This document shows positions 23,433 through 31,333 of a DNA stretch of 37,103 nt, one piece after another; the stretch's first letter is position 1, and the number at the start of each line of letters is the position of its first letter. The notes below the pieces were generated by a model. The model saw nothing but the letters and a program-made list of their open reading frames with translations, did no database searches and was not told the origin of the DNA. This DNA comes from Caldisericaceae bacterium (GTDB lineage Bacteria; Caldisericota; Caldisericia; Caldisericales; Caldisericaceae), in NCBI GenBank assembly GCA_027023025.1, contig JALVXB010000027.1, forward strand, positions 1 through 37,103, in the 5' to 3' direction. Position numbers and translations under genes: made by a program.

Positions 23433-24404
23433 TTACCCTCCCTGTGCAGAAAAAATTTCTTCAACAAGGCGAATCATTTCTTTTTCCGTCGCTACGCCGT
23501 TCAACCGTTCCCTGAAACGCGCAGCATTTTTCATCCCTTTTACATAGTGAGAAATTATCTTTCGCATCTCTCTAATACCTCTTTCTTCGCCTTTATCCTG
23601 CACTTCGTATTTTATATGTCTCACTATTATATATAATTTTTCTTTTAAACCAAGAGTATACTTTTCGCCAGTCGTAATGTAGAGAAATGCTGACTTTATA
23701 AAATACGGCACACCCATAGTCGCCCGGCCTACCATCACATAATCCACACCAGTTTCTTTAAACATTCTTAAGACATCTTCTTCGGTCTTTATTCCACCAT
23801 TTCCAATTACTGGAATTTTTACAGTTTTTTTTAGTGTTTTTATGCTGCTCCAATCCTCCGCATCACTTTTAAAAAATTCCTCTGCGGTTATTCCGTGCAA
23901 AGCAATTGCATTCGCGCCTTCCCCTTCAGCAATTTTACCCACTTCCTTTACGACATTATCTTTTTTTGCAAAACCTTTCCGTATTTTTATCGTAAGAGGA
24001 ACTTTTATCGCTTTACGCACGGCTTTAATTATATCTTTTACGAGAGATAAATCTTTTAGGAGTGCAGCACCTGCACCGCTCTTTACGATTTTAGGTGTAG
24101 GACATCCCATATTAATGTCGACGAGGTCGAAACCCGCATCTTCCATAACAGAAGCAGCATAGGCAAGTTTATCAGGTATACTTCCGAAAATCTGAGCCGC
24201 TATGGGCCGCTCTTCTTCGTAAAAGCGCATAAGTTCAAGAGTTTTTTTATCTTTGTAAAATACCCCCATGCTGCTGATCATTTCTGTGTAAACAATTCCT
24301 GCACTAAATTCTTTTACTATGCGCCTGTAAGCAGAATCCGTAAAACCAGCAAGTGGTGCAAGCAGAATATTGGGTAATACTTCTATGCTACCAATTTTTT
24401 GCAT
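23433..24404 (-). CDS. dus: tRNA-dihydrouridine synthase (DusB-like)
   Basis: The 323-residue flavoenzyme has a TIM barrel beginning with ILLAPLAGFTDSAYRRI. The active site DINMGCPTPKIVKSGAGAALL contains the catalytic Cys101. VPVIGNGGI and VDYVMVGRATMG are the FMN-phosphate-binding strands. A C-terminal helical tRNA-binding domain follows (about 245-323). It reduces uridine in tRNA D-loops. The start overlaps coaX by 17 nt. The closest subgroup by motif is DusB/YhdG; assignment to an exact paralogue is not certain. Confidence 0.93.
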   Translation of the reverse strand: MQKIGSIEVLPNILLAPLAGFTDSAYRRIVKEFSAGIVYTEMISSMGVFYKDKKTLELMRFYEEERPIAAQIFGSIPDKLAYAASVMEDAGFDLVDINMGCPTPKIVKSGAGAALLKDLSLVKDIIKAVRKAIKVPLTIKIRKGFAKKDNVVKEVGKIAEGEGANAIALHGITAEEFFKSDAEDWSSIKTLKKTVKIPVIGNGGIKTEEDVLRMFKETGVDYVMVGRATMGVPYFIKSAFLYITTGEKYTLGLKEKLYIIVRHIKYEVQDKGEERGIREMRKIISHYVKGMKNAARFRERLNGVATEKEMIRLVEEIFSAQGG

Positions 24405-25161
24405 GTTTGTAAATTGCGTAAATGCCTTTTAGAGTGAGCGCCTTATCAAAAACTTCTATGCGTTTGCTTACTCCCTGCATTACATGGGAGATGCCGCCTG
24501 TTGCGATTACACGAAGGGGTTCACCAAGTTCAGATTGTACTTCGTCAATAAGTCTATCCACCAGCCCTCCCATACCAAGCACTATCCCGGATTGCATTTC
24601 ACTTACCGTATCCCTGCCTATAGCACTTTTCGGCTTTTCCAATACTATGCGGGGGAGCTTTGCTGTTTTCACGAACAGTGCATTGGATGCGGCAATAATT
24701 CCCACACTGATTGGACCTCCTACAAAGCAGCCATCCTTTGTTAAAATGTTAAAAGCAGTAGCCGTGCCAAAGTCCACAACGCACACATTTTCGTTTGGGA
24801 ACATTTCTCTTGCTGCAGCAACATCGCAAAGTCTATCAGCACCTACACCTCCTGGCTCGTCCACGCAGAACCTTATGCCAAAATCTGTGTGAGAAGTAAC
24901 GATTAATGCAGGCTTGCCCAGAAGTTTTTTGGAAACACTTTCAAAAATGGGGATAAGCGGGGGAACTACTGAAGATATAACAAAATCCTGCACTTTTTCG
25001 GGCAATATACCTTCCTCTTTCATAAAAATACTTATAAGAAGTTTATATTCGTCAGATGTCCTTCCTCTGTCAGTTGCAATTCGAAATACCTTAATCACTC
25101 TTCCTTCTTCTAAGAAGCCCACTACGATATTCGTATTACCAATGTCAATTGCGATAATCAT
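24388..25161 (-). CDS. coaX: Type III pantothenate kinase
   Basis: The 257-residue ASKHA-fold kinase begins IIAIDIGNTNIVVGF (phosphate 1 motif). It has GVGADRLCDVAAA, VVDFGTATAFNIL (phosphate 2, catalytic Asp) and GGPISVGI in the expected order. It phosphorylates pantothenate as the first step of coenzyme A synthesis and needs a monovalent cation. The ATG lies 1 nt after the patatin-gene stop. Length is typical. Confidence 0.95.
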   Translation of the reverse strand: MIIAIDIGNTNIVVGFLEEGRVIKVFRIATDRGRTSDEYKLLISIFMKEEGILPEKVQDFVISSVVPPLIPIFESVSKKLLGKPALIVTSHTDFGIRFCVDEPGGVGADRLCDVAAAREMFPNENVCVVDFGTATAFNILTKDGCFVGGPISVGIIAASNALFVKTAKLPRIVLEKPKSAIGRDTVSEMQSGIVLGMGGLVDRLIDEVQSELGEPLRVIATGGISHVMQGVSKRIEVFDKALTLKGIYAIYKHAKNW

Positions 25162-25162
25162 T

Positions 25163-26023
25163 TTATTCCTCCAGAAGTTCTTTTATGTGCTTAATGTTTG
25201 AGCGCATCGCTTCTTCTCCTATTTTTACTGCTTCCACATTACGAGAGAAGTCCAGAGTATCAAGATGGACATGCGCAGGAACGACATAGTCCGCTTCTTT
25301 TAGTTCTCTTCTATAAATCCCGTCGAGCGTTATTTCTGATATTCTCCACATCATGTGGAACGCTCCTTTTAATTCATCTTCGTTCTTCTGTTTCACAGGT
25401 GGGTTTACATCAACTGCGACGACTACTTCTGCACCCATCTTCCTTGCGACACAGACAGGTGCATTGCTCAAAACACCTCCATCAACGAGAAGCATATTAT
25501 CGTAATGGACAGGTTCAAACACGAGCGGAATTGACATTGACGCACGCATAGCAAGATAAAGTTTCCCTTTGTCAAGCACTGCAACTCTGCCAGTCAATAT
25601 ATCCACTGCCGTGCAGGCAAAAGGAATTTTTGTTTCTTCAAAAGTTTTATCACTCGTAAGCTGCTTGAACAAATATTGAATCTTTCTACCTGGATCTAGG
25701 AAGCTCTTTTTCACGAGAGAATTAAGCGAAACCCCTATACTTATGTACTTCATAAAGGAAGTTTTCGACTTTCCTTCAAGAAGATTCAGTTTGTAAAGAG
25801 GATACTTCTTGTCAAGGACATCACCAAATACGAAATTTTTAATAAAATCTTCCATTTCACTGACAGTTCGGCCACTTACATAGATTGCGCCTATAATTGC
25901 TCCCATTGAGGCACCAGTTATAAAGTCAGGATAAAGTCCGTTTTCTTCCAAAACTTTAAGAATGCCTATGTGCGCAAGACCTCTTGCGCCGCCACCAGAT
26001 AATACCAGACCAAATTTTTTCAT
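25163..26023 (-). CDS. Patatin-like phospholipase (RssA/YchK type)
   Basis: The 286-residue protein (start ATG 26023, with AAAGGTGAT upstream; a GTG at 26032 is less well placed) begins FGLVLSGGGARGLAHIGILK, the oxyanion-hole motif. The nucleophile S39 is in GASMG and the catalytic Asp in LLVDGGVLSNAPV, the Ser-Asp dyad of patatins. There is no signal peptide or N-terminal membrane helix. Members are lipid acyl hydrolases, and bacterial RssA-type proteins remain poorly defined. It is the first gene of the eight-gene operon running to ispF. Confidence 0.92.
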   Translation of the reverse strand: MKKFGLVLSGGGARGLAHIGILKVLEENGLYPDFITGASMGAIIGAIYVSGRTVSEMEDFIKNFVFGDVLDKKYPLYKLNLLEGKSKTSFMKYISIGVSLNSLVKKSFLDPGRKIQYLFKQLTSDKTFEETKIPFACTAVDILTGRVAVLDKGKLYLAMRASMSIPLVFEPVHYDNMLLVDGGVLSNAPVCVARKMGAEVVVAVDVNPPVKQKNEDELKGAFHMMWRISEITLDGIYRRELKEADYVVPAHVHLDTLDFSRNVEAVKIGEEAMRSNIKHIKELLEE

Positions 26024-26039
26024 GTCTATCACCTTTCAT

Positions 26040-26067
26040 TTGTATTTTTTTAAATTAAATATACAAT
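26040..26067 (+). promoter_or_regulatory. Candidate promoter of the alpha/beta hydrolase gene
   Basis: TTGTAT (26040-26045) and TACAAT (26062-26067) are 16 nt apart. The predicted start near 26074 leaves only about 5 nt before the ATG at 26079, so the message would be almost leaderless. It overlaps the opposing patatin promoter. Confidence 0.5.
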
Positions 26068-26085
26068 TATTAAGGGAGATGTCAA
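26058..26085 (-). promoter_or_regulatory. Promoter of the patatin - ispF operon
   Basis: On the minus strand TTGACA (26085-26080) and TATATT (26063-26058) are 16 nt apart. The start would be near 26051, leaving about 28 nt of leader with an AAAGGTGAT ribosome binding site. The -35 box covers the start codon of the divergent hydrolase gene. Confidence 0.78.
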
Positions 26086-26990
26086 ATATAATTTACTTAA
26101 ACGATCCAAGAGAGGTATATAGATACAAAAAAGTGGAAGAGTTTCCTGCGATCCGTTTTCTTGGAGATAAAAGAGGAATCTCCGAATTTGAAATCGAGTT
26201 TAATAGCGCAGTAAAACTTCCAATAGTAAAAGAGGTAAACAGGGTTTACGCATACTACTTCAAACCTAACGAACCGTCAGATTCTCTCTGTATTGTTTTG
26301 CACGGACACGGCTCGAGGGGTTTTTCTTCCACTTTTTACTTTGCACGAAAACTTGCCCTAAACGGAATAAAGTCAGTTTTACTCACTCTGCCATTCCACG
26401 GAAAACGAAAACCAGAAAGTGTGACTGATGGTACAGGCTTCTTTGTACTGGATTCAATAGGAATGCTAAATAGGTTTAGACAATCTGTAATAGATGTCCG
26501 CACCTTGATAGACTTTGCAGAAACAGGTATATTTGAAAGTGTAAATAATACTTTTATATTAGGAGTAAGTCTTGGTGGAATGATTTCATCGATAGCAATG
26601 GGCGTTGATGAGCGAATACAAAAAGGAGTGCTCCTGCTTGCAGGTGGAGACATTGAAGGGATGTTCTGGAAAAGTATTGCAATGCTTCCGTTAAGAAAGT
26701 ATGTATATAAGGTTGCAAGTGGTGAAGAAATAAAAGAAGCCGAAAAAGAATATGAACGAATTGACAAACTATACGATCCACTTACATTTGGCAGATTTAT
26801 TCGCCCAAGAAAAGTATTAATGTTTAACGGAACATTCGACTATGTGATACCACGCTTTGCTTCAGAAAAGTTAAAAGAGGCAATTGGAACTGCAAAAATT
26901 ACTTATCTACCAGCAGGACACGGCTCTATGCTTTTATATAGGACACTTATAGCAAGAAAAGCAATAATTTTTTTTAGAGAGGAGGTATAA
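26079..26990 (+). CDS. Alpha/beta hydrolase (dienelactone-hydrolase-like esterase)
   Basis: The 303-residue protein has LCIVLHGHGSRGFSS (oxyanion region), the nucleophile elbow GVSLGG with S164, an Asp in FNGTFDYVIP (D254) and a His in LPAGHGSM (H281), a complete catalytic triad. No signal peptide is visible. Substrate unknown. The ATG at 26079 directly follows GGGAG (no spacer), too close for normal Shine-Dalgarno use, which fits near-leaderless translation; the frame is open upstream without a better start. The following small membrane-protein gene begins 2 nt after its stop. Confidence 0.85.
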   Translation: MSNIIYLNDPREVYRYKKVEEFPAIRFLGDKRGISEFEIEFNSAVKLPIVKEVNRVYAYYFKPNEPSDSLCIVLHGHGSRGFSSTFYFARKLALNGIKSVLLTLPFHGKRKPESVTDGTGFFVLDSIGMLNRFRQSVIDVRTLIDFAETGIFESVNNTFILGVSLGGMISSIAMGVDERIQKGVLLLAGGDIEGMFWKSIAMLPLRKYVYKVASGEEIKEAEKEYERIDKLYDPLTFGRFIRPRKVLMFNGTFDYVIPRFASEKLKEAIGTAKITYLPAGHGSMLLYRTLIARKAIIFFREEV

Positions 26991-26992
26991 AT

Positions 26993-27289
26993 ATGAAAAA
27001 TGTAAATGTATTTATATTTAATACGCTTATACTTACTTTAATCGGGGTCGTTATTATTTTTAGTTCGTACAAAAGATTCAAGGCAGGAAAAATAAAGAAG
27101 AAAAGTTTTAAAATTCAAGCAATTGAAACCCTTATACTAATAGTTGCTATGGTCACCGTTGACCTCGCTTCTTTTAAAATACCTATCCTTCGAAGCGACC
27201 TGAACTTAACAATTGCTGAACTGGTAGTAATTATTGCATACTTATTTATCGACCAGCGAATTACAAAAAGAGATTCTTTACTCGGTTAG
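26993..27289 (+). CDS. Small membrane protein of unknown function
   Basis: This 98-residue protein has three predicted membrane helices (about 6-24, 43-62 and 70-87) and a basic loop KRFKAGKIKKKSFK, which by the positive-inside rule should be cytoplasmic. I do not recognise a family. The start has a good GAGAGGAGG ribosome binding site that overlaps the end of the hydrolase gene, so the two are co-expressed. Its 3' end overlaps the convergent wtpC by 12 nt, with no terminator visible. Confidence 0.75.
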   Translation: MKNVNVFIFNTLILTLIGVVIIFSSYKRFKAGKIKKKSFKIQAIETLILIVAMVTVDLASFKIPILRSDLNLTIAELVVIIAYLFIDQRITKRDSLLG

Positions 27290-28342
27290 CTTCACAGCAT
27301 GTACTGCGGTAAGTTTAAAGCTAAGAAATACGGGTTTACGCTTTTTTATTGCAAGTTCCTCAAAAGATTGCTTTGAGATTAAAACGATAAATGTTTGCCC
27401 GCTTTCTACCACAACGCGCACGAGAGGTCCTGCAAACGAAATATCTTTGACAATACCTGAAAAATTATTCCTTGCACTCGTTTTAGTAGAAACAGTTTTT
27501 AGCAAAATGTCCTCAGGGCGTATAAAAAGCAGGATTTTTTCGCAAACTTTAAAATCACCCAGAAAGAATACCATGCCGTTACCCAATTCCGCAGAACACA
27601 TCCCAGAATTGCAGCTTTCGACTCTTACTTTGAATTTGTTCACTTCACCAAAAATTGATGCAACACTGTGAGATACGGGATGATAAACAATCTCATCAGA
27701 GTTTCCTATTTGCAAGATCCTTCCGTTTTCCATCACGCCAATCCTGCCACCTATCCGATAGGCTTCAGAAACATTATGTGTAACGAAAACAACAGTTTGA
27801 GAAAGACGCTTAAATACTGTTTTTAATTCATCTATTATCCGCGACTTTTCGCGTGGCGACAGCGCAGCAGTAGGTTCGTCCATAAGTAACACTTCTGGCT
27901 GTAAAATTAATGTCCTTGCAAGTGCTACTTTTTGTTTTTCTCCTCCAGAAAGTGTATTTATATACCTATCCATAATGTGGCTTATTCTCAATAAACTTGA
28001 TATTTTTCCTAACCTATCTTTCACATTCGAAATTTTGTGAAAGCGCGTACCGTAAAGTATGTTCGCAGCCACATTCATGTGAGGAAACAGCGCAAGTGTC
28101 TGAAAGACATATCCTACACCTCTTTCCGAAGGAGGAAGGTGTACAATATCCCTTCCATTAATTAAAATACTGCCGCTATCTGGTTTTATAAATCCTGCAA
28201 TTGTATTGAGAAGAGTCGTTTTCCCACTGCCATTCTCTCCAAGTACAGTGAGTATTTCTCCTTTATTTACGAAAAAGTTTATCTCCTTTAGAGAAAAACT
28301 ACCTCTTGTTACACTTACACTCTGAAGCTCAAGGACGCGCAT
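27278..28342 (-). CDS. wtpC: Tungstate/molybdate ABC transporter ATP-binding protein
   Basis: The 354-residue ABC ATPase has Walker A GENGSGKT (35-42), a Q-loop FQTLALFPHMN, signature LSGGEKQ (131-137), Walker B LLMDEP (152-157) and a switch His in FVTHNVSEAY. A C-terminal regulatory domain of the TOBE/MOP type (about 230-354) includes FIRPEDILL and VFLSFKLTAVHAV. It energises uptake through the WtpB permease. The start overlaps wtpB by 14 nt. ModC and WtpC are hard to separate; the WtpA-type binding protein next door decides the name. Confidence 0.9.
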   Translation of the reverse strand: MRVLELQSVSVTRGSFSLKEINFFVNKGEILTVLGENGSGKTTLLNTIAGFIKPDSGSILINGRDIVHLPPSERGVGYVFQTLALFPHMNVAANILYGTRFHKISNVKDRLGKISSLLRISHIMDRYINTLSGGEKQKVALARTLILQPEVLLMDEPTAALSPREKSRIIDELKTVFKRLSQTVVFVTHNVSEAYRIGGRIGVMENGRILQIGNSDEIVYHPVSHSVASIFGEVNKFKVRVESCNSGMCSAELGNGMVFFLGDFKVCEKILLFIRPEDILLKTVSTKTSARNNFSGIVKDISFAGPLVRVVVESGQTFIVLISKQSFEELAIKKRKPVFLSFKLTAVHAVKLTE

Positions 28343-29126
28343 CTCTATTTATCACCATCCTGAGTAGTAAGAATATCGTTAAGCAAATTAAAAGAAGCAC
28401 TGCAGCAACGGAAATTGACACAGAGAGATTGTATTGAGTAAACGCATCGTATATTTCAACCGGTGCAGTTATCGGGTAATACGCAAGAATCACCACTGCT
28501 CCAAACTCGGAGATTGCACGCGCCCATGTAAGTAAGAATCCTGACTCGATGTGCTTTTTCGACAATGGAATAAAAATATTCCAGAAGGTAGCAAACTCAG
28601 AAGCACCCAATATAAAAGAGGCTTTTTCAAACTCAGCACTCACATCTTTAAACCCATCGCGTGCAGAATCGACCAGATACGGCATAGATACAAACAGCAT
28701 TGCTGTGATAATTGCAGCCCCTGTTCCGGTAAATTTTATCCCAAAATGGTTATAAAAAAATGCACCGATTACCCCACGCCTACCAATAACAAAAAGTAGC
28801 GCAATACCTGCAACCGTATGTGGAACTGCAAGAGGCAGGTCAATTACAGTTTCAATGAGTTTTTCGAACCGCCCAAACAGCCCCTTAGCCATAAGAAATG
28901 CCAATGGCACGCCCAGAAATAAGGCAATAATTGCAGTAAGGAAAGAGTAAATAAGACTGTTTGCTATTGAAACAATAGTATTTTTATCGGATAAGGCTTT
29001 CAGCAAGAGAGCCCAGGATGGCAATGTAATTAAACGAAGCAAGGGTAAAAGGATAAATAGAACCACTAAAGCAGCGGCCGTAAAAAGTGCTGTATAAAAA
29101 GTAAATTTACTTGTTTTGAAGTGCAT
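28329..29126 (-). CDS. wtpB: Tungstate/molybdate ABC transporter permease
   Basis: The 265-residue permease has about six membrane helices and the BPD_transp_1 EAA loop (FEKASFILGASEFATFWNIF). AVPHTVAGIALLFVIG and TWARAISEFGAVVILAYYP are typical of the ModB/WtpB group. It forms the oxyanion channel in the inner membrane and pairs with the ATPase through the EAA loop. It overlaps wtpA by 20 nt and wtpC by 14 nt, so all three are co-translated. Confidence 0.92.
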   Translation of the reverse strand: MHFKTSKFTFYTALFTAAALVVLFILLPLLRLITLPSWALLLKALSDKNTIVSIANSLIYSFLTAIIALFLGVPLAFLMAKGLFGRFEKLIETVIDLPLAVPHTVAGIALLFVIGRRGVIGAFFYNHFGIKFTGTGAAIITAMLFVSMPYLVDSARDGFKDVSAEFEKASFILGASEFATFWNIFIPLSKKHIESGFLLTWARAISEFGAVVILAYYPITAPVEIYDAFTQYNLSVSISVAAVLLLICLTIFLLLRMVINRDARP

Positions 29127-30069
29127 CTCTCACAGGTTCGGGAAGTTCGTCCATAGGAACATTTGAAACAAACTTTATAAACGGCTGCCCATTTTCCTCA
29201 AATATCTTTCTACCTCTATCGCTCAGCAAAAATCCAACGAATTTTTCTGCAACTTCTTTATTGGGTGCATTTTCAGGCACTGTGATTCCGTATATTATCG
29301 GCGCACCAGTAACAATTTTCCCATTTTTAAGTTCTAATTTTGCCTGACCATAAAACGACTTAAGCGCGGGGTTTGAAAAGTTAAGCTCGTCTGGTAAATT
29401 TATATACTTTAAGTGATTCTGCTTTGCAACGGATAAATATTCAAATGCGTAGTCTAATTCTCCAGATTCAAGACCTGCTATTAGTTGAACGGATTTTGGC
29501 TTAATGTTGTTCGGTGAAACAGAATGCACGAGTTTCCGGTACAAACCAGGCTTTTTGTAATATATCTCTGCAAGTTTAAACATAAGGAGTGTCCTATACC
29601 CACACGGATCAGAATTAGGATCTGAATACGCAAATTCAACCCCTTTCCTCTGCAAAATATCATACCAATTATTACTGTTAATCTCGTTTGCAAATTTGCT
29701 CTTATCTGTATACACAATGACTAATTTGTTTGTTGCAAACTGAATTACCCACTTCGCGTATTGAGGAATAAGAAACTGTGGAATAAGCCTATAATCTGCA
29801 ACACCTATCACATCAACACTTTTGTGCAACTCACTTACACTTTTAACGACTTCAACACTACCCGCCGACTGGTCGAGAAAGTGAATATTATTCCCATACA
29901 TATTGGTAAATTCGCTCTCACATTGTCTTATGGGGATTGTTAAGCTTCCAGCGTGAAAAACCGTAACATAAACGGATTTCTGTGGCTTAATGTTGCTTCG
30001 CCCACATCCAGAAAGAGATATCGCTAAAATAACAGCAATAAACAGATAAATTATTTTTTTCATATCCAT
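29107..30069 (-). CDS. wtpA: Tungstate/molybdate-binding lipoprotein (WtpA type)
   Basis: The 320-residue protein has a lipoprotein signal peptide with lipobox LSGC (Cys22). Its mature part follows the WtpA pattern: VFHAGSLTIPI, FLDQSAGSVEVV, DVIGVADYRLIPQ, YAKWVIQFATNKLVIVYTDKS, NWYDILQRKGVEFAYSDPNSDPCGYRT and AFEYLSVAKQ. WtpA binds tungstate or molybdate with high affinity outside the membrane. Tungstate use is common in thermophilic anaerobes. The start (ATG 30069, or ATG 30063) lacks a Shine-Dalgarno. The 73-nt gap upstream carries a small hairpin (TGGCA 30116-30112 with TGCCA 30099-30095), of unknown role. Confidence 0.92.
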   Translation of the reverse strand: MDMKKIIYLFIAVILAISLSGCGRSNIKPQKSVYVTVFHAGSLTIPIRQCESEFTNMYGNNIHFLDQSAGSVEVVKSVSELHKSVDVIGVADYRLIPQFLIPQYAKWVIQFATNKLVIVYTDKSKFANEINSNNWYDILQRKGVEFAYSDPNSDPCGYRTLLMFKLAEIYYKKPGLYRKLVHSVSPNNIKPKSVQLIAGLESGELDYAFEYLSVAKQNHLKYINLPDELNFSNPALKSFYGQAKLELKNGKIVTGAPIIYGITVPENAPNKEVAEKFVGFLLSDRGRKIFEENGQPFIKFVSNVPMDELPEPVRDALQNK

Positions 30070-30142
30070 TTTACACGAAACAAACTTCTACCGTTGGCAT
30101 AGGACTTAACTTGCCAGAGTAAAAAGGTGATTTTGCAATGTG

Positions 30143-30589
30143 CTATTTATCGTCAGGTTTTTCATCCCATAGCACACTAATTACCTCAAGGCAATTTAAA
30201 TCGCCAGTAACTTTATCTTCACTATTTACCACGGGAAGTTCCTGAAATCCTTCTTCTACCATTGCCTCAAGTACATCAAGCACATCGTCGTCTTCGTGAA
30301 CATAAACAGGCTTATGCATCAGGTCGCGAGCAATGCGCGCAGTGGATATCGTAATACCCTCAAAGGTATCTTCGTCCTTCAGAGTTCCCTTTCCTTTCAA
30401 TAAGTGCGTAGCCTTCAAAATAACATCCGTAGGAATTATTCCCCTCAAAACGCCATCATTATCCACCACATACACGCTTCTCGAACGCGGATCCTCGAGT
30501 AACTTTTTAATCACATCTTTTATAGAATCATCTTCCTTTACAATTGCTGGATTAGTAGTAATTCTGTTTTTTATTTCCTTTACTTTCAC
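30143..30589 (-). CDS. CBS-domain pair protein
   Basis: The 148-residue protein is a Bateman module of two CBS domains (about 8-65 and 85-145). Each has the expected pattern, e.g. VVDNDGVLRGIIPTDVIL and ARDLMHKPVYVHEDDDVLDVLEAM. These modules bind adenine nucleotides and act as energy or ionic-strength sensors. It has no fused effector domain, so its partner is unknown. The start overlaps the carboxylesterase gene by 4 nt (ATGA-type), and it precedes wtpA by 73 nt, so it belongs to the same transcript. Confidence 0.85.
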   Translation of the reverse strand: MKVKEIKNRITTNPAIVKEDDSIKDVIKKLLEDPRSRSVYVVDNDGVLRGIIPTDVILKATHLLKGKGTLKDEDTFEGITISTARIARDLMHKPVYVHEDDDVLDVLEAMVEEGFQELPVVNSEDKVTGDLNCLEVISVLWDEKPDDK

Positions 30590-31329
30590 TTAGCACCTCC
30601 TATAAACTCTGCCGTTTTATCACAAATCAGGTTTTTGTCAAAATCCATCGTCGCAACATGGTAAGAATTTTCCAGCCATATAAGTTTCTTCCTCTTCGAA
30701 GAAATTCTATCAAGCGTATACTCCGCATTATCAATCGGAACGACATGGTCCTCCCTAGACTTAAATATCAGTGTAGGTGCAGTTACTTTTGAGAGGTCTT
30801 TCCTGACGATAGAAAGCAGTTTCACCATTTCGTGCGCACCAGATGTAGGCGTACGATCGTATGCAATCTCTTTTTGCGTGGAATCTTTAATGTCAGAACC
30901 TATCGCAGGTGTAGACTTAATAAAATACTTCAAGATTCCAAGTAAAGGCAGTCTCGGGTCGTGCAATAATATTGCATGGTTTATTAAAACTATACCTTTT
31001 ATTTCTGGATGATGCTCTGCAAGATACAGAGCCAGCGTTCCACCCATTGAGAGTCCTGCAACATACACACTTCTAGAACGCTTTTTAAGTCTTTCCAGAG
31101 CATTTTCTACATCACGAATCCAATCCGTATACTTTACTTTGTTTAAATCCTGCCACTTCGTCCCATGCCCGGACAAACGAGGCCCTTCCACATTGTATCC
31201 TTTTTCTGCAAGGCACTTTCCAAGATAGTACACACTACTCGTCGTTCCAGTAAACCCCTGTATAACGAGTACGCCTACAGGAGAGTTGCTCGTAAAAGAA
31301 AATGGTTCTGCACCTCTCATTAACTTCAT
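30586..31329 (-). CDS. Carboxylesterase / monoacylglycerol lipase (Est30-like)
   Basis: The 247-residue cytoplasmic alpha/beta hydrolase has VLVIQGFTGTTSSV (oxyanion loop), GPRLSGHGT, the nucleophile S94 in GLSMGG, D194 in KSREDHVVP and H224 in NSYHVATMD. The triad spacing is nearly identical to that of the Bacillus/Geobacillus Est30 family, which hydrolyses short to medium esters and monoacylglycerols. The ribosome binding site GGGAGG lies in the end of glpK. Adjacency to glycerol kinase fits a route from glycerol esters to glycerol-3-phosphate; this link is inference. Confidence 0.88.
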   Translation of the reverse strand: MKLMRGAEPFSFTSNSPVGVLVIQGFTGTTSSVYYLGKCLAEKGYNVEGPRLSGHGTKWQDLNKVKYTDWIRDVENALERLKKRSRSVYVAGLSMGGTLALYLAEHHPEIKGIVLINHAILLHDPRLPLLGILKYFIKSTPAIGSDIKDSTQKEIAYDRTPTSGAHEMVKLLSIVRKDLSKVTAPTLIFKSREDHVVPIDNAEYTLDRISSKRKKLIWLENSYHVATMDFDKNLICDKTAEFIGGAK

Positions 31330-31333
31330 CTCT

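Noticed and set aside
30070-30142. Possible molybdenum/tungsten cofactor riboswitch upstream of wtpA
   Set aside because: Only a 5-bp hairpin is visible in 73 nt, too small for the Moco/Tuco RNA, and its conserved motifs are absent.
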